This document shows positions 1-4,962 of a stretch of DNA of 5,090 nt, piece by piece. Under the pieces are notes generated by a model. It saw only the letters and a list, made by a program, of their open reading frames with translations. It ran no database searches and was not told the origin of the DNA. Both the position numbers and the translations under genes were made by a program. Source of the stretch: Nitrososphaerales archaeon (lineage in GTDB: Archaea; Thermoproteota; Nitrososphaeria; Nitrososphaerales; Nitrososphaeraceae); NCBI GenBank assembly GCA_029237515.1, contig JARBAV010000390.1, forward strand, positions 1 to 5,090, written 5' to 3'. Numbering within the stretch: position 1 is the stretch's first letter; each line of letters opens with the position of its first letter.

Positions 1-240
1 AACTGGGCTGTTGCATTGCGTTCCTGACAACCCACATGTAGAGCAAACGGAGAATGTCATGTTTTGAGGGGCGGCAGGTCATCCGATCTGGCTTATTGCC
101 GCTTTCATTAAAATATTTTACACAGTATCGCGCACTTTTGGTGCGCTTGAGCTATGTCAAGCATGACGGCCAACTTTTCGTAGCCGATTTGCCTATTCTC
201 ATTCTAGCCGCCTGCCCAAACAGAAGCATATTACAATACT
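1..240. other. GC-rich, hairpin-containing block of foreign composition
   Basis: By hand count, bases 1-240 contain 112 G or C (about 47%), while the next 60 bases fall to 33%, close to the rest of the window. The block holds a 6-bp perfect inverted repeat GCGGCA/TGCCGC (71-76 with 97-102), a tight hairpin GCGCAC-TTTTG-GTGCGC (130-146), and a 4-bp pair CGGC/GCCG (167-170 with 183-186). Several short frames look mildly protein-like on both strands, but none is convincing. It could be a structured RNA, the edge of an inserted element, or a remnant of a transferred gene. No terminal inverted repeat or target duplication can be seen because the left boundary lies outside the window. Confidence 0.4.
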
Positions 241-503
241 CTAATTCTATGTTAGAAAAAGTTAAACCTGTGATGCTCAGCAATAAGAATTACACGTCCA
301 CTGGTATGGTATTAAATAGTAGTTCAGGGTCTTCGTCTATAGACTTCATTCCTGGCTTAGTACTTGTTTACATTTTCGATTCGTATAAAAATTCGAGGTT
401 GATAGCGATAAGACAACGGGATCTAGATAGCTCACTGGTAAAAGAATTAGAAGAAAACAAGAATATTATAAAATACGTAGAGAAGCCAAATTTAAATACC
501 TGA
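54..503 (+). CDS. hypothetical protein, possibly chimeric open frame
   Basis: I do not recognise this 149-residue frame. GGAG lies six bases before the ATG at 54 (47-53 region), which would serve as a ribosome binding site. The first 60 or so codons sit in GC-rich DNA and use CGC, CGG and CGA for arginine; from about codon 63 the composition becomes AT-rich like its neighbours. An internal ATG at 249 would give an 84-residue protein with a short hydrophobic stretch (IPGLVLVYIF, about residues 99-108 of the long form) and a charged, helix-prone C-terminus containing KELEENKN. A stop-free run of 150 codons at this AT content is unlikely by chance, so at least the second half is probably or was coding. 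No catalytic motif is visible. The start is uncertain, and the change of composition inside the frame suggests a fusion at an insertion border. Confidence 0.4.
   Translation: MSCFEGRQVIRSGLLPLSLKYFTQYRALLVRLSYVKHDGQLFVADLPILILAACPNRSILQYSNSMLEKVKPVMLSNKNYTSTGMVLNSSSGSSSIDFIPGLVLVYIFDSYKNSRLIAIRQRDLDSSLVKELEENKNIIKYVEKPNLNT
130..146. repeat. perfect 6-bp stem hairpin
   Basis: GCGCAC and GTGCGC flank a five-base TTTTG loop. It is the strongest hairpin in the GC-rich left block and lies inside the 54-503 open frame. It could be part of a structured RNA, an element end or a regulatory dyad; no T-run follows it, so it does not look like a factor-independent terminator. Confidence 0.5.
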
Positions 504-557
504 TCTGATGAAGCTAGTAGCAGATAGAAAATATTCGATTGAAACTAAGTCTTGCGA

Positions 558-710
558 TTAAACCTGATATAGCAACTCGGATAAATCTCTTATTTCGTTG
601 ATATAATACTCACATGATTCATAGCCAAATTCGAGAGAAGCGCCTATCTCGTCTATTACTGTCTTTTGTCCCGGGGCTATCTGTGCACCTGAAAAATCAT
701 TTACATTAAT
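558..710 (-). pseudogene. protein-like fragment without a canonical start
   Basis: On the minus strand a frame opens after a TGA (711-713) and runs 50 codons to TAA at 558-560. The translation is coding-like, with GAQIAPGQKTVIDEIGASLE followed by an acidic, tyrosine-rich helix-like tail ending in RDLSELLYQV. No ATG, GTG or TTG occurs in frame near its beginning, and the nearest ATG (in another frame) is followed at once by TAA. A GGAGGT motif (minus strand, + positions 730-735) lies upstream, followed in this same frame by a few codons (GGKKRPF) that end in the TGA. The simplest reading is the surviving 3' part of a decayed gene, perhaps with a nonsense change; a non-standard start is the alternative. 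I do not recognise the family. It lies antisense and upstream of the gene at 791. Confidence 0.45.
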
Positions 711-746
711 TCAAAATGGGCGTTTTTTACCTCCAGTTATTTCTGA

Positions 747-756
747 TTCTTAAAGC
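747..756 (+). promoter_or_regulatory. weak TATA-like element for the 791 gene
   Basis: TTCTTAAAGC lies about 27 bases before position 779, where the GGAG ribosome binding site begins. Initiation near 778-780 would give a leader of about 12 bases. The match to an archaeal TATA box is only moderate. Confidence 0.3.
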
Positions 757-778
757 TTTTTCTATTTGGGATTAATAT

Positions 779-782
779 GGAG
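779..782 (+). promoter_or_regulatory. Shine-Dalgarno GGAG supporting the TTG start at 791
   Basis: GGAG ends eight bases before TTG 791. The codon just before that TTG is TAA, so no earlier start is possible in this frame. The spacing favours TTG 791 over GTG 851 or ATG 857. Confidence 0.55.
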
Positions 783-790
783 TGTATTAA

Positions 791-2125
791 TTGCAACGAA
801 TTAAGACCGCGGCTGTATTTTCAAAATTTGGTCCAGATAAACGACTTTTTGTGCTAATGTTAGTTGTAACAGTTACTATCACTATCGATTCTGAGATAGG
901 TTATGTTGCCGATTTCATTCCTGAACAGCTTTCTTCAAATACCGGAGTTTTTGTATTCATATTAATTGCAGTAATATTTGTGGTAACACAATATCTTATT
1001 TTAGATTATGTCAAACACCTCAATAAAGAAACTAGGCAACGGGTACCTCATTTAAGCAAATTGCATTCAGGAGTCTTTTTTGCTCAATATTTGTTTGTTG
1101 GTATCATAGTAGTTGTGATTTCGCGAATACTATTAATGCAGCAGTACAATATTATATCTCTCTACATTGTTTATGCCGTTAGCTATGGTCTATGGATTGT
1201 GACTTTGGCTCTTTTAGCCAGAGCTTTTTTCTTATGGTACAAATTTTCTAAGAATACTATGATTTTGATTTTCACTCTATCTATGATTGCATATGTAATA
1301 AATGGAATAACGGGACTCGCCGAATACTCTGATATGCTGGGACAACAGAAGAATATAATATCATCTACTGATATCGCATATTTTCCGGAGTTTAGTATCG
1401 AGTCAGTGAAAAGTCAACTTGGTGTGGCCAATACAATAGCCTCTACAACTGCCTATATTCTGACTTGGGTTGGCACGGTTAAGATGTTATTTCCATATAT
1501 CAAAAAATTGGGCAAGATTAAGTTTTGGATTATTATGGGAGTTGCTATGATTTACTATCTTAGTGTGTTTCCACTTTTTATCTTAGGTTATTTTACCCCA
1601 TCCGAAAATGCGGACGCGATGACAATTATTATTATATTCTCATTGGCAGGTCTTCTGTCCGGGATCATATTTGGTGCCGCTTTCTATTCGGTAGCCAGAA
1701 CTCTACGAGGAGGCAGTGATCTTAGAAACCACATGATAGTTGCGGCATATGGATTTGTCCTCTTTTATATTGCTGGGTCTGCCACAGCTTCACAGGCTGC
1801 TTATCCACCATTTGGGATGGTCTCAGTCTCATTTATTGGATTATCTTGTTATTTAATATACACAGGATTATATTCTTCAGCAGTTACTGTTTCTCAAGAT
1901 ACGACATTACGTCTGTCTATTAAAAAGTCTATAACTGATCAAGCAAAGTTCTTGCATGGTATGGGGTCAGCACATATGGAACAAGAATTACAATCAACTG
2001 TCATAAAGATAGCCAAGAAGAATTCGGACGTTTTAACTGAAAAGACTGGAGTCAAATCTTCAATGACTGAGATTGACATCAAAGAATACATGGCTATGGT
2101 TATGGATGAAATCCATAAAACGTGA
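791..2125 (+). CDS. polytopic membrane protein, about 10 spans, cytosolic helical tail
   Basis: The 444-residue product is an integral membrane protein of unknown function. Hydrophobic segments fall at about residues 18-33, 51-71, 93-114, 121-147, 155-176, 213-234, 244-267, 275-300, 312-333 and 341-362. A polar loop of about 35 residues (177-212) separates spans 5 and 6. The last 80 residues form a soluble, charged, helix-rich tail with KKSITDQAKFLHGMGSAH near its start and EIDIKEYMAMVMDE near its end. No histidine-kinase H-box, ATP-binding motif, PAS domain or transporter signature is visible. The architecture resembles the membrane sensor half of thaumarchaeal signalling proteins without an output domain, but that is inference. 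TTG 791 is chosen because a stop precedes it and GGAG sits at proper distance. It converges on the Asp-box protein with only 14 bases between the stops. Confidence 0.85.
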   Translation: MQRIKTAAVFSKFGPDKRLFVLMLVVTVTITIDSEIGYVADFIPEQLSSNTGVFVFILIAVIFVVTQYLILDYVKHLNKETRQRVPHLSKLHSGVFFAQYLFVGIIVVVISRILLMQQYNIISLYIVYAVSYGLWIVTLALLARAFFLWYKFSKNTMILIFTLSMIAYVINGITGLAEYSDMLGQQKNIISSTDIAYFPEFSIESVKSQLGVANTIASTTAYILTWVGTVKMLFPYIKKLGKIKFWIIMGVAMIYYLSVFPLFILGYFTPSENADAMTIIIIFSLAGLLSGIIFGAAFYSVARTLRGGSDLRNHMIVAAYGFVLFYIAGSATASQAAYPPFGMVSVSFIGLSCYLIYTGLYSSAVTVSQDTTLRLSIKKSITDQAKFLHGMGSAHMEQELQSTVIKIAKKNSDVLTEKTGVKSSMTEIDIKEYMAMVMDEIHKT

Positions 2126-2139
2126 CATCAATCCTAATC

Positions 2140-2577
2140 TTAGTCCTCTTCTAATTCTTCTCCAATAGTTCCATTAGCCCCTAATCTCAATATAGGTCCA
2201 AATGTTTCTCCATTGTCATTACTAACTCTCATAATTGGTATTTCATCTGTCTCATTTGTTTCCCACCATGTCACTATCACGCTTTCTCCATCCGAGTCCA
2301 ATTCTACCCTCTCTGATTCTGAATCGTTAGTATTGCTGAGATTGATCTTATCTGAGAAACTTGCACCGCTATCAGCAGACATTCTAAACAAAACCTCGTT
2401 ATTACCGTTAATCGTATTATTGCTCCACCAGGCCACATACACATTATCCCCTGTGATGAGAGGTGGTGCTGAACGAACTGAAGTAGGTGCTCTTACGTCT
2501 TGTTCCATCATTAAAGAAGCTGTTATTAATATCCCGACTGCTGCCAAAATTAATATGGCATATGAATCATTCCTCAT
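2140..2577 (-). CDS. short secreted or membrane-anchored protein with two BNR/Asp-box (sialidase-like) repeats
   Basis: The 145-residue product begins with a hydrophobic segment (about residues 7-23) that acts as signal peptide or anchor, so the rest should be outside the cell. Two similar repeats follow: an NVYVAWW strand (45-51) with Asp-box SADSGASF (67-74), then a VIVTWW strand (100-105) with Asp-box SNDNGETF (119-126). These are hallmarks of the BNR/sialidase beta-propeller superfamily. Proteins of this kind are frequent in Nitrososphaeraceae, often annotated as exo-alpha-sialidase, but two repeats cannot form a full propeller and no catalytic Arg triad or Tyr/Glu pair is identifiable, so enzyme activity should not be assumed. 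Adhesion or surface display is more likely. The acidic end (ELEED) looks like a natural C-terminus. A TATA box 28 bases upstream of the ATG predicts a leaderless mRNA. Confidence 0.85.
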   Translation of the reverse strand: MRNDSYAILILAAVGILITASLMMEQDVRAPTSVRSAPPLITGDNVYVAWWSNNTINGNNEVLFRMSADSGASFSDKINLSNTNDSESERVELDSDGESVIVTWWETNETDEIPIMRVSNDNGETFGPILRLGANGTIGEELEED

Positions 2578-2599
2578 TGCATCTCAATACAATACCAGG

Positions 2600-2610
2600 T
2601 ATATATTATA
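2600..2610 (-). promoter_or_regulatory. TATA box of the Asp-box protein gene
   Basis: The minus strand reads TATAATATATA, an excellent archaeal TATA box. Its centre (about 2605) is 28 bases from the A of the start codon at 2577. Initiation about 25 bases downstream would start the transcript at or just before the ATG, hence leaderless. There is no Shine-Dalgarno sequence, which agrees. Confidence 0.65.
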
Positions 2611-2662
2611 TGGATCAACCACACAAAATACGAACTTTATGGAAATTCTCTATTGATAGCAT

Positions 2663-2957
2663 TTATGGTATTTCCAGCTCTTTCCTAGATTTAACATCGT
2701 CTAGAATTTCCTGAAATGTTGGCCTCAGTTTAGACGGAATCTCATTAAGATGCTTTTCGATAGCCCAACTGATGCAGTCCAGTGCTGCCGAGTAATAGAT
2801 TCTATGATAAAACCGGTACGTCGACCAGTTTCCAAGTTTTCAATTTTATGTGATCATTATTACACATCTCGTAAGCTGTCTTACCTATGCGTTCAACCCA
2901 TTCATCCGCCTCTGGGACATCTATCTCAATTTTATCAGTATCGACATTTACATGCAT
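2663..2957 (-). pseudogene. small hypothetical gene interrupted by a +1 frameshift
   Basis: From ATG 2957 frame 1 reads 51 codons (starting MHVNVDTDKIEIDVPEADEW) and stops at TAG 2802-2804. The next frame opens just after codon 39, from the A4 run at 2837-2840 onward, and reads on to TAA 2663-2665 with coding-like sequence (NWSTYRFYHRIYYSAALDCI, then SKLRPTFQEILDDVKSRKEL). Removing one A from the run joins both parts into a 97-residue soluble protein: acidic N-terminus, then an aromatic helical region with YYSAALDCISWAIEKHL. The family is not recognised. The cause could be a sequencing error at the homopolymer, a recent inactivating mutation or programmed +1 frameshifting; the first two are likelier. 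An upstream stop (TAA, 2967-2969) makes ATG 2957 the first possible start. The gene is 85 bases upstream of the Asp-box gene, which has its own promoter. Confidence 0.65.
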
Positions 2958-2985
2958 AGTATGATTTTAGCAAAATGATGGATAA

Positions 2986-3087
2986 CTATTTCCAGTCTAT
3001 ATCTGATCTGATCTCTCTTTCCCAAGACGTCTCCTGCTTTTTCAGTTTATAGAGTTCAATATCGGCCGAGCTAGGATAACTTAGCAA
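2986..3087 (-). CDS. possible leaderless microprotein, 33 residues, TTG start
   Basis: The minus-strand frame opens after TAA in a TATA box region and contains no ATG or GTG, but TTG 3087 gives a 33-residue peptide. After a short N-terminus it contains SSADIELYKLKKQETSWERE and ends in IRSDIDWK, a highly charged, amphipathic-helix-like composition typical of real proteins rather than chance AT-rich frames. TATAAAAG on the minus strand is 29 bases upstream of this TTG, exactly the leaderless spacing. The stop is 28 bases before the ATG of the frameshifted gene, so the two could share a transcript. No family is recognised. Alternatives are the 3' remnant of a longer gene or a chance frame in a promoter-rich gap. 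Confidence 0.4.
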   Translation of the reverse strand: MLSYPSSADIELYKLKKQETSWEREIRSDIDWK

Positions 3088-3111
3088 GCCGTGATGATGA
3101 TTTACAAATGT

Positions 3112-3119
3112 CTTTTATA
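3112..3119 (-). promoter_or_regulatory. TATA box (TATAAAAG)
   Basis: TATAAAAG on the minus strand closely matches the archaeal TATA consensus. Its centre is about 29 bases from TTG 3087, so a transcript from it would begin at the microprotein candidate and could also run into the gene at 2957. Confidence 0.5.
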
Positions 3120-3228
3120 CCCAGCGACTTGGTTATACAATTATCAAATATTTACTATTTTTGAAGTTCTTTGAGATAAAACAACAACAACCACTAGCTA
3201 AAGATAAGAAGCTATTACAATTTGATTA

Positions 3229-3237
3229 TTATAAATA
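3229..3237 (+). promoter_or_regulatory. TATA box of the 3258 microprotein candidate
   Basis: TTATAAATA is centred at 3233, 25 bases before ATG 3258, the usual distance from an archaeal TATA box to the transcript start. This predicts a leaderless mRNA. An A-rich stretch follows immediately and no Shine-Dalgarno sequence is present. Confidence 0.5.
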
Positions 3238-3257
3238 GAAAAAGAATCGACATCCAG

Positions 3258-3356
3258 ATGATGGCTACCTATTATAAAGATGTACTGACCGCATATGCAA
3301 TTAGCCATCCTGACTTTGAATCGATTCCAATTACATACAACTTATTCGTAGAATAA
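3258..3356 (+). CDS. possible leaderless microprotein, 32 residues
   Basis: Two adjacent ATGs (3258 and 3261) open a 32-codon frame ending in TAA at 3354-3356. The peptide starts MMATYYKDVLTAYAISHPDF and ends SIPITYNLFVE. It is rich in tyrosine, has no transmembrane segment or cysteine pair and resembles an ordinary folded or helix-forming peptide; the family is not recognised. The TATA box 25 bases upstream is the main support, together with a local codon composition more balanced than the flanking AT-rich DNA. The frame is open further upstream to a TAG at 3195-3197, with a TTG at 3222, so a longer form of 44 residues is possible, but it would begin upstream of the predicted transcript start. 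Confidence 0.45.
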   Translation: MMATYYKDVLTAYAISHPDFESIPITYNLFVE

Positions 3357-3440
3357 TCAATTGTTAATCAATATCCATTGATGTCAGTGTTATCAAATGT
3401 ATTCTAATAATAGTTTGTGTGAGTCAGAAATATCTCCTGC

Positions 3441-3452
3441 CAAAAAAGTGTT
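3441..3452 (-). terminator. T-run terminator after the one-span membrane protein gene
   Basis: The minus strand reads AACACTTTTTTG directly at and after the TGA stop (3452-3454). Oligo-T stretches are the normal archaeal terminators. The same 12 bases recur at 4882-4893. Confidence 0.45.
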
Positions 3453-3664
3453 CATCTATATTCTTGACTGTCGAGCTCTAGATTTAGAAGATTTGGACTA
3501 TTAACATATTCTCTAGCTTCTTGAGTTAAATTCTTGATAACGGGTTGACCCACATCCAGAACCGTCTCGAATCCGCTAATAATTCCAGACGAAAAAGCTT
3601 CCCATCCAAGGCCAATAATCGCGAGAATAACTAATACGACTAGAACCAATACCAATACTCCCAT
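3452..3664 (-). CDS. small single-span membrane protein
   Basis: The 70-residue product starts MGVLVLVLVVLVILAIIGLG, a strongly hydrophobic helix at residues 2-20, followed by a WEAF motif, an amphipathic stretch with ETVLDVGQPVIKNLTQEARE and an acidic, polar tail. This layout, a short hydrophobic N-terminus followed by GxGWExF and then a helical tail, is recalled from small conserved proteins of Nitrososphaeraceae whose function is unknown. With only Met and Gly before the helix, the topology is not certain; the tail could lie on either side. ATG 3664 is the only reasonable start because the helix begins at once. Possible TATA elements on the minus strand are TTTAATTCTTT (about 3691-3701) at leaderless distance and AGTATAAAC closer in. 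A T-run follows the stop. Confidence 0.75.
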   Translation of the reverse strand: MGVLVLVLVVLVILAIIGLGWEAFSSGIISGFETVLDVGQPVIKNLTQEAREYVNSPNLLNLELDSQEYR

Positions 3665-3750
3665 AGTTTATACTTTAGTATTCATTGCGTAAAGAATTAA
3701 ACTTCAGTCATTTAATACATATAATATTCTACTGTGACATTACAGCGTAC

Positions 3751-3774
3751 GTTGATCTAATGGTTGATCAAATG
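3751..3774. repeat. two-copy 12-bp tandem repeat, possible operator
   Basis: GTTGATCTAATG is followed directly by GTTGATCAAATG; the units differ at one position. The pair lies 87-110 bases upstream of the ATG at 3664. The 12-base period is close to one helical turn, so it could be a tandem protein binding site. It may also be chance in AT-rich DNA. Confidence 0.5.
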
Positions 3775-3919
3775 ATGTACTCCCAATGATAAGATGTCAT
3801 ACAAATGCAAATGTCAAGTACACCCAATAACTGTAAAAAATGATAGTAAGATTTTGTCTTATTGTCTTTTAACATATATAATTAGAATTCATTGTCTTAG
3901 CCGCATCCATCTGTATAAA

Positions 3920-3937
3920 CAAAGAAAAAAAGAAATG
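3920..3937 (-). terminator. T-run terminator of the alanine-rich protein gene
   Basis: The minus strand reads CATTTCTTTTTTTCTTTG about 35 bases after the stop of the gene ending at 3972. Such interrupted T-runs terminate archaeal RNA polymerase without a hairpin. Confidence 0.5.
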
Positions 3938-3971
3938 TTTTGATTTGTCCGTTCATGTAATTACTGTGTTT

Positions 3972-4226
3972 CTAATTTCCTGCTGCTGCGGCTGCTGATG
4001 CTCCACCAGCTGCTGCGGCTGCTGCGGCACTATTGCCACTTGCTGCTGCTGCGGCTGCAGAATTTCCTGCGGCTGCAGCTGCGGCTGCACCGCCATTGTT
4101 ATGATGATGTTTTTTGTGCTTTTTCTTAGCCATGGCGTCTTGTGAATCTGCTACTACTGTTGCTGTGACTAGTAATACTGCAATTATTCCTATTGCAACT
4201 AGTGCCAAGCTCTGAGATTTGTTCAT
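3972..4226 (-). CDS. secreted Lys/His-rich and alanine-repeat protein
   Basis: The 84-residue product has a signal peptide with a hydrophobic core at about residues 7-26 and a likely cleavage site after AMA (31-33). The mature protein is 51 residues: a basic, histidine-rich head KKKHKKHHHNN (34-44) and then four imperfect alanine blocks broken by GNS, GNS, GGAS and GN (about 47-56, 57-66, 67-77, 78-84). No fold or enzyme motif is present. The head could bind metal, nucleic acid or the acidic cell surface, and the alanine blocks could form rigid helices or self-associate; these are inferences. The repeats are encoded largely by GCN triplets, making a GC-rich patch with imperfect 30-base periodicity, prone to expansion. 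No Shine-Dalgarno sequence is visible. A T-run follows. Confidence 0.8.
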   Translation of the reverse strand: MNKSQSLALVAIGIIAVLLVTATVVADSQDAMAKKKHKKHHHNNGGAAAAAAAGNSAAAAAASGNSAAAAAAAGGASAAAAAGN

Positions 4227-4502
4227 AGGTACATGAATGAATAGAAATCCTGTATAGTTACTTTAGTGATATATCGTATATAATATTGCCATGTAATTAT
4301 ATTACATTATTTACATTTACATCACCATCATAAACTGTATATTATTACTCAGTTTGATTGAGTATATTTTCAATGATATTGATATCGATTTGAAAATGGA
4401 AGTCCAGAAATCGATGAATGCAAGGGGAAATAAATAGAAAGCTTAGTAATAAGTCCCGTAAATACATATATCAAATAGATCATATTTCTATTAGCCAATT
4501 TC
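4227..4502. promoter_or_regulatory. divergent promoter region, 276 bases
   Basis: This AT-rich gap separates divergently transcribed genes at 4226 (minus) and 4503 (plus). For the minus gene, CTATAC (about 4252-4257) lies at leaderless distance and stronger TATA-like strings occur at 4268-4285, which would give a leader of 20-30 bases. For the plus gene, ACATATATC (4464-4472) is centred 35 bases before the ATG, giving a leader of about 10 bases. A dyad TACTCA/TGAGTA lies at 4346-4364. Frames inside the gap are short and unconvincing. Confidence 0.45.
4346..4364. repeat. inverted repeat between divergent genes
   Basis: TACTCA and TGAGTA form a perfect 6-bp dyad with a seven-base spacer GTTTGAT. 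The centre is about 130 bases upstream of ATG 4226 on one side and about 148 bases upstream of ATG 4503 on the other. It could be an operator for a dimeric regulator acting on either gene, but a dyad of this size may arise by chance. Confidence 0.4.
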
Positions 4503-4877
4503 ATGAACTATAGTAAACTGGTTTTGGTTACGCTAATATCAATTATTGTTGTGGGTATGATCGCGATTCCTTTTGGAAACCCAAAATTTCTCGATAGAGC
4601 GATTGTATTAGAGCTTTGTTATGTATCTCTTTCATTTTTGATTTGGAAGGGATATACTAAACCGTTGTATGCGTGTATTCTGATTGCATCGGCCGTAATC
4701 GTGGGAAACAGCATAGCTGCACCACATTTTCACCTAATGACGACATTTGAAAAGCCTATTAATGCAGTTGTATTACTAGTTGGTGGCTATGTTCTACAAG
4801 GAATGCTAATATTCTTCAGTTTAAAAGTAATTTTGAGAAAACATCCAATACGATTATCACAAGGATTCACTTTGTGA
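4503..4877 (+). CDS. small four-span membrane protein
   Basis: The 124-residue product has four predicted membrane helices at about residues 5-24, 33-49, 54-74 and 86-108. Short loops contain NPKFLDR (26-32) and WKGYTKP (48-54), and a HFH motif (76-78) lies between helices 3 and 4. The basic tail (LRKHPIRLSQ) probably lies in the cytoplasm, which puts both termini inside. No transporter or enzyme signature is seen, and the function is unknown. It resembles in size and layout the small orphan membrane proteins common in soil ammonia-oxidising archaea. ATG 4503 is chosen because the first helix starts immediately after it; no Shine-Dalgarno sequence is seen, and the TATA-like ACATATATC predicts a very short leader. 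It converges on the gene entering from the right edge. Confidence 0.75.
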   Translation: MNYSKLVLVTLISIIVVGMIAIPFGNPKFLDRAIVLELCYVSLSFLIWKGYTKPLYACILIASAVIVGNSIAAPHFHLMTTFEKPINAVVLLVGGYVLQGMLIFFSLKVILRKHPIRLSQGFTL

Positions 4878-4881
4878 AATT

Positions 4882-4893
4882 CAAAAAAGTGTT
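4882..4893 (-). terminator. T-run terminator candidate for the gene at the right edge
   Basis: The minus strand reads AACACTTTTTTG, the same 12 bases found after the gene ending at 3452. It lies 70 bases past the stop at 4963-4965, with a further T-run at about 4936-4950 in between. The shared sequence suggests a preferred terminator, though only two copies are seen. Confidence 0.35.
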
Positions 4894-4962
4894 ACTCTAT
4901 AGACTAATAAGACCATAATTGTTGTGGGTGTTAATAATTCGATATAAAAAATTGATAGATAT

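Larger units (their letters stand above)
3665..3971. other. 307-base intergenic region without a supported gene
   Basis: AT-rich DNA between two minus-strand genes. It contains the promoter of the 3664 gene, a 12-bp tandem repeat (3751-3774) and the T-run terminator of the 3972 gene (3920-3937). Frames here are at most about 13 codons and none has a convincing promoter. A small RNA cannot be excluded. Confidence 0.6.

Noticed and set aside
1..60. Minus-strand start of a CxxC-containing frame (CSTCGLSGTQC) running off the left edge, similar in layout to a transposase zinc ribbon
   Set aside because: Only 20 codons are visible, there is no ribosome binding site, and a plus-strand partial frame reads equally well. 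It cannot be assigned without the DNA to the left.
2213..2656. 147-codon plus-strand open frame
   Set aside because: It lies antisense to the Asp-box protein, whose repeats, signal segment and TATA box are convincing. The plus-strand translation is a leucine/serine-rich shadow.
2487..2714. 75-codon plus-strand open frame
   Set aside because: It overlaps the signal-peptide region and promoter of the Asp-box gene and the end of the frameshifted gene; no protein-like pattern or promoter.
2750..2959. 69-codon plus-strand open frame
   Set aside because: It is antisense to the frameshifted gene, which reads as better protein on the minus strand. The plus translation has an irregular Cys/His/Pro mix and no promoter at proper distance.
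2975..3052. 25-codon plus-strand frame starting with two ATGs
   Set aside because: It is antisense to the charged minus-strand microprotein candidate, with only a weak TATA-like sequence upstream and low-complexity Ser/Leu composition.
3061..3110. Possible tRNA-like GC-rich stretch
   Set aside because: No acceptor stem closes and no T-arm GTTCRA motif follows; the sequence is explained as part of the minus-strand frame.
4397..4438. 13-codon plus-strand frame upstream of the four-span protein
   Set aside because: Too short, without promoter spacing or any recognisable pattern.
4370..4483. 37-codon minus-strand frame in the divergent promoter region
   Set aside because: Composition is that of random AT-rich DNA, with no TATA box at leaderless distance; it covers the inverted repeat and promoter region.
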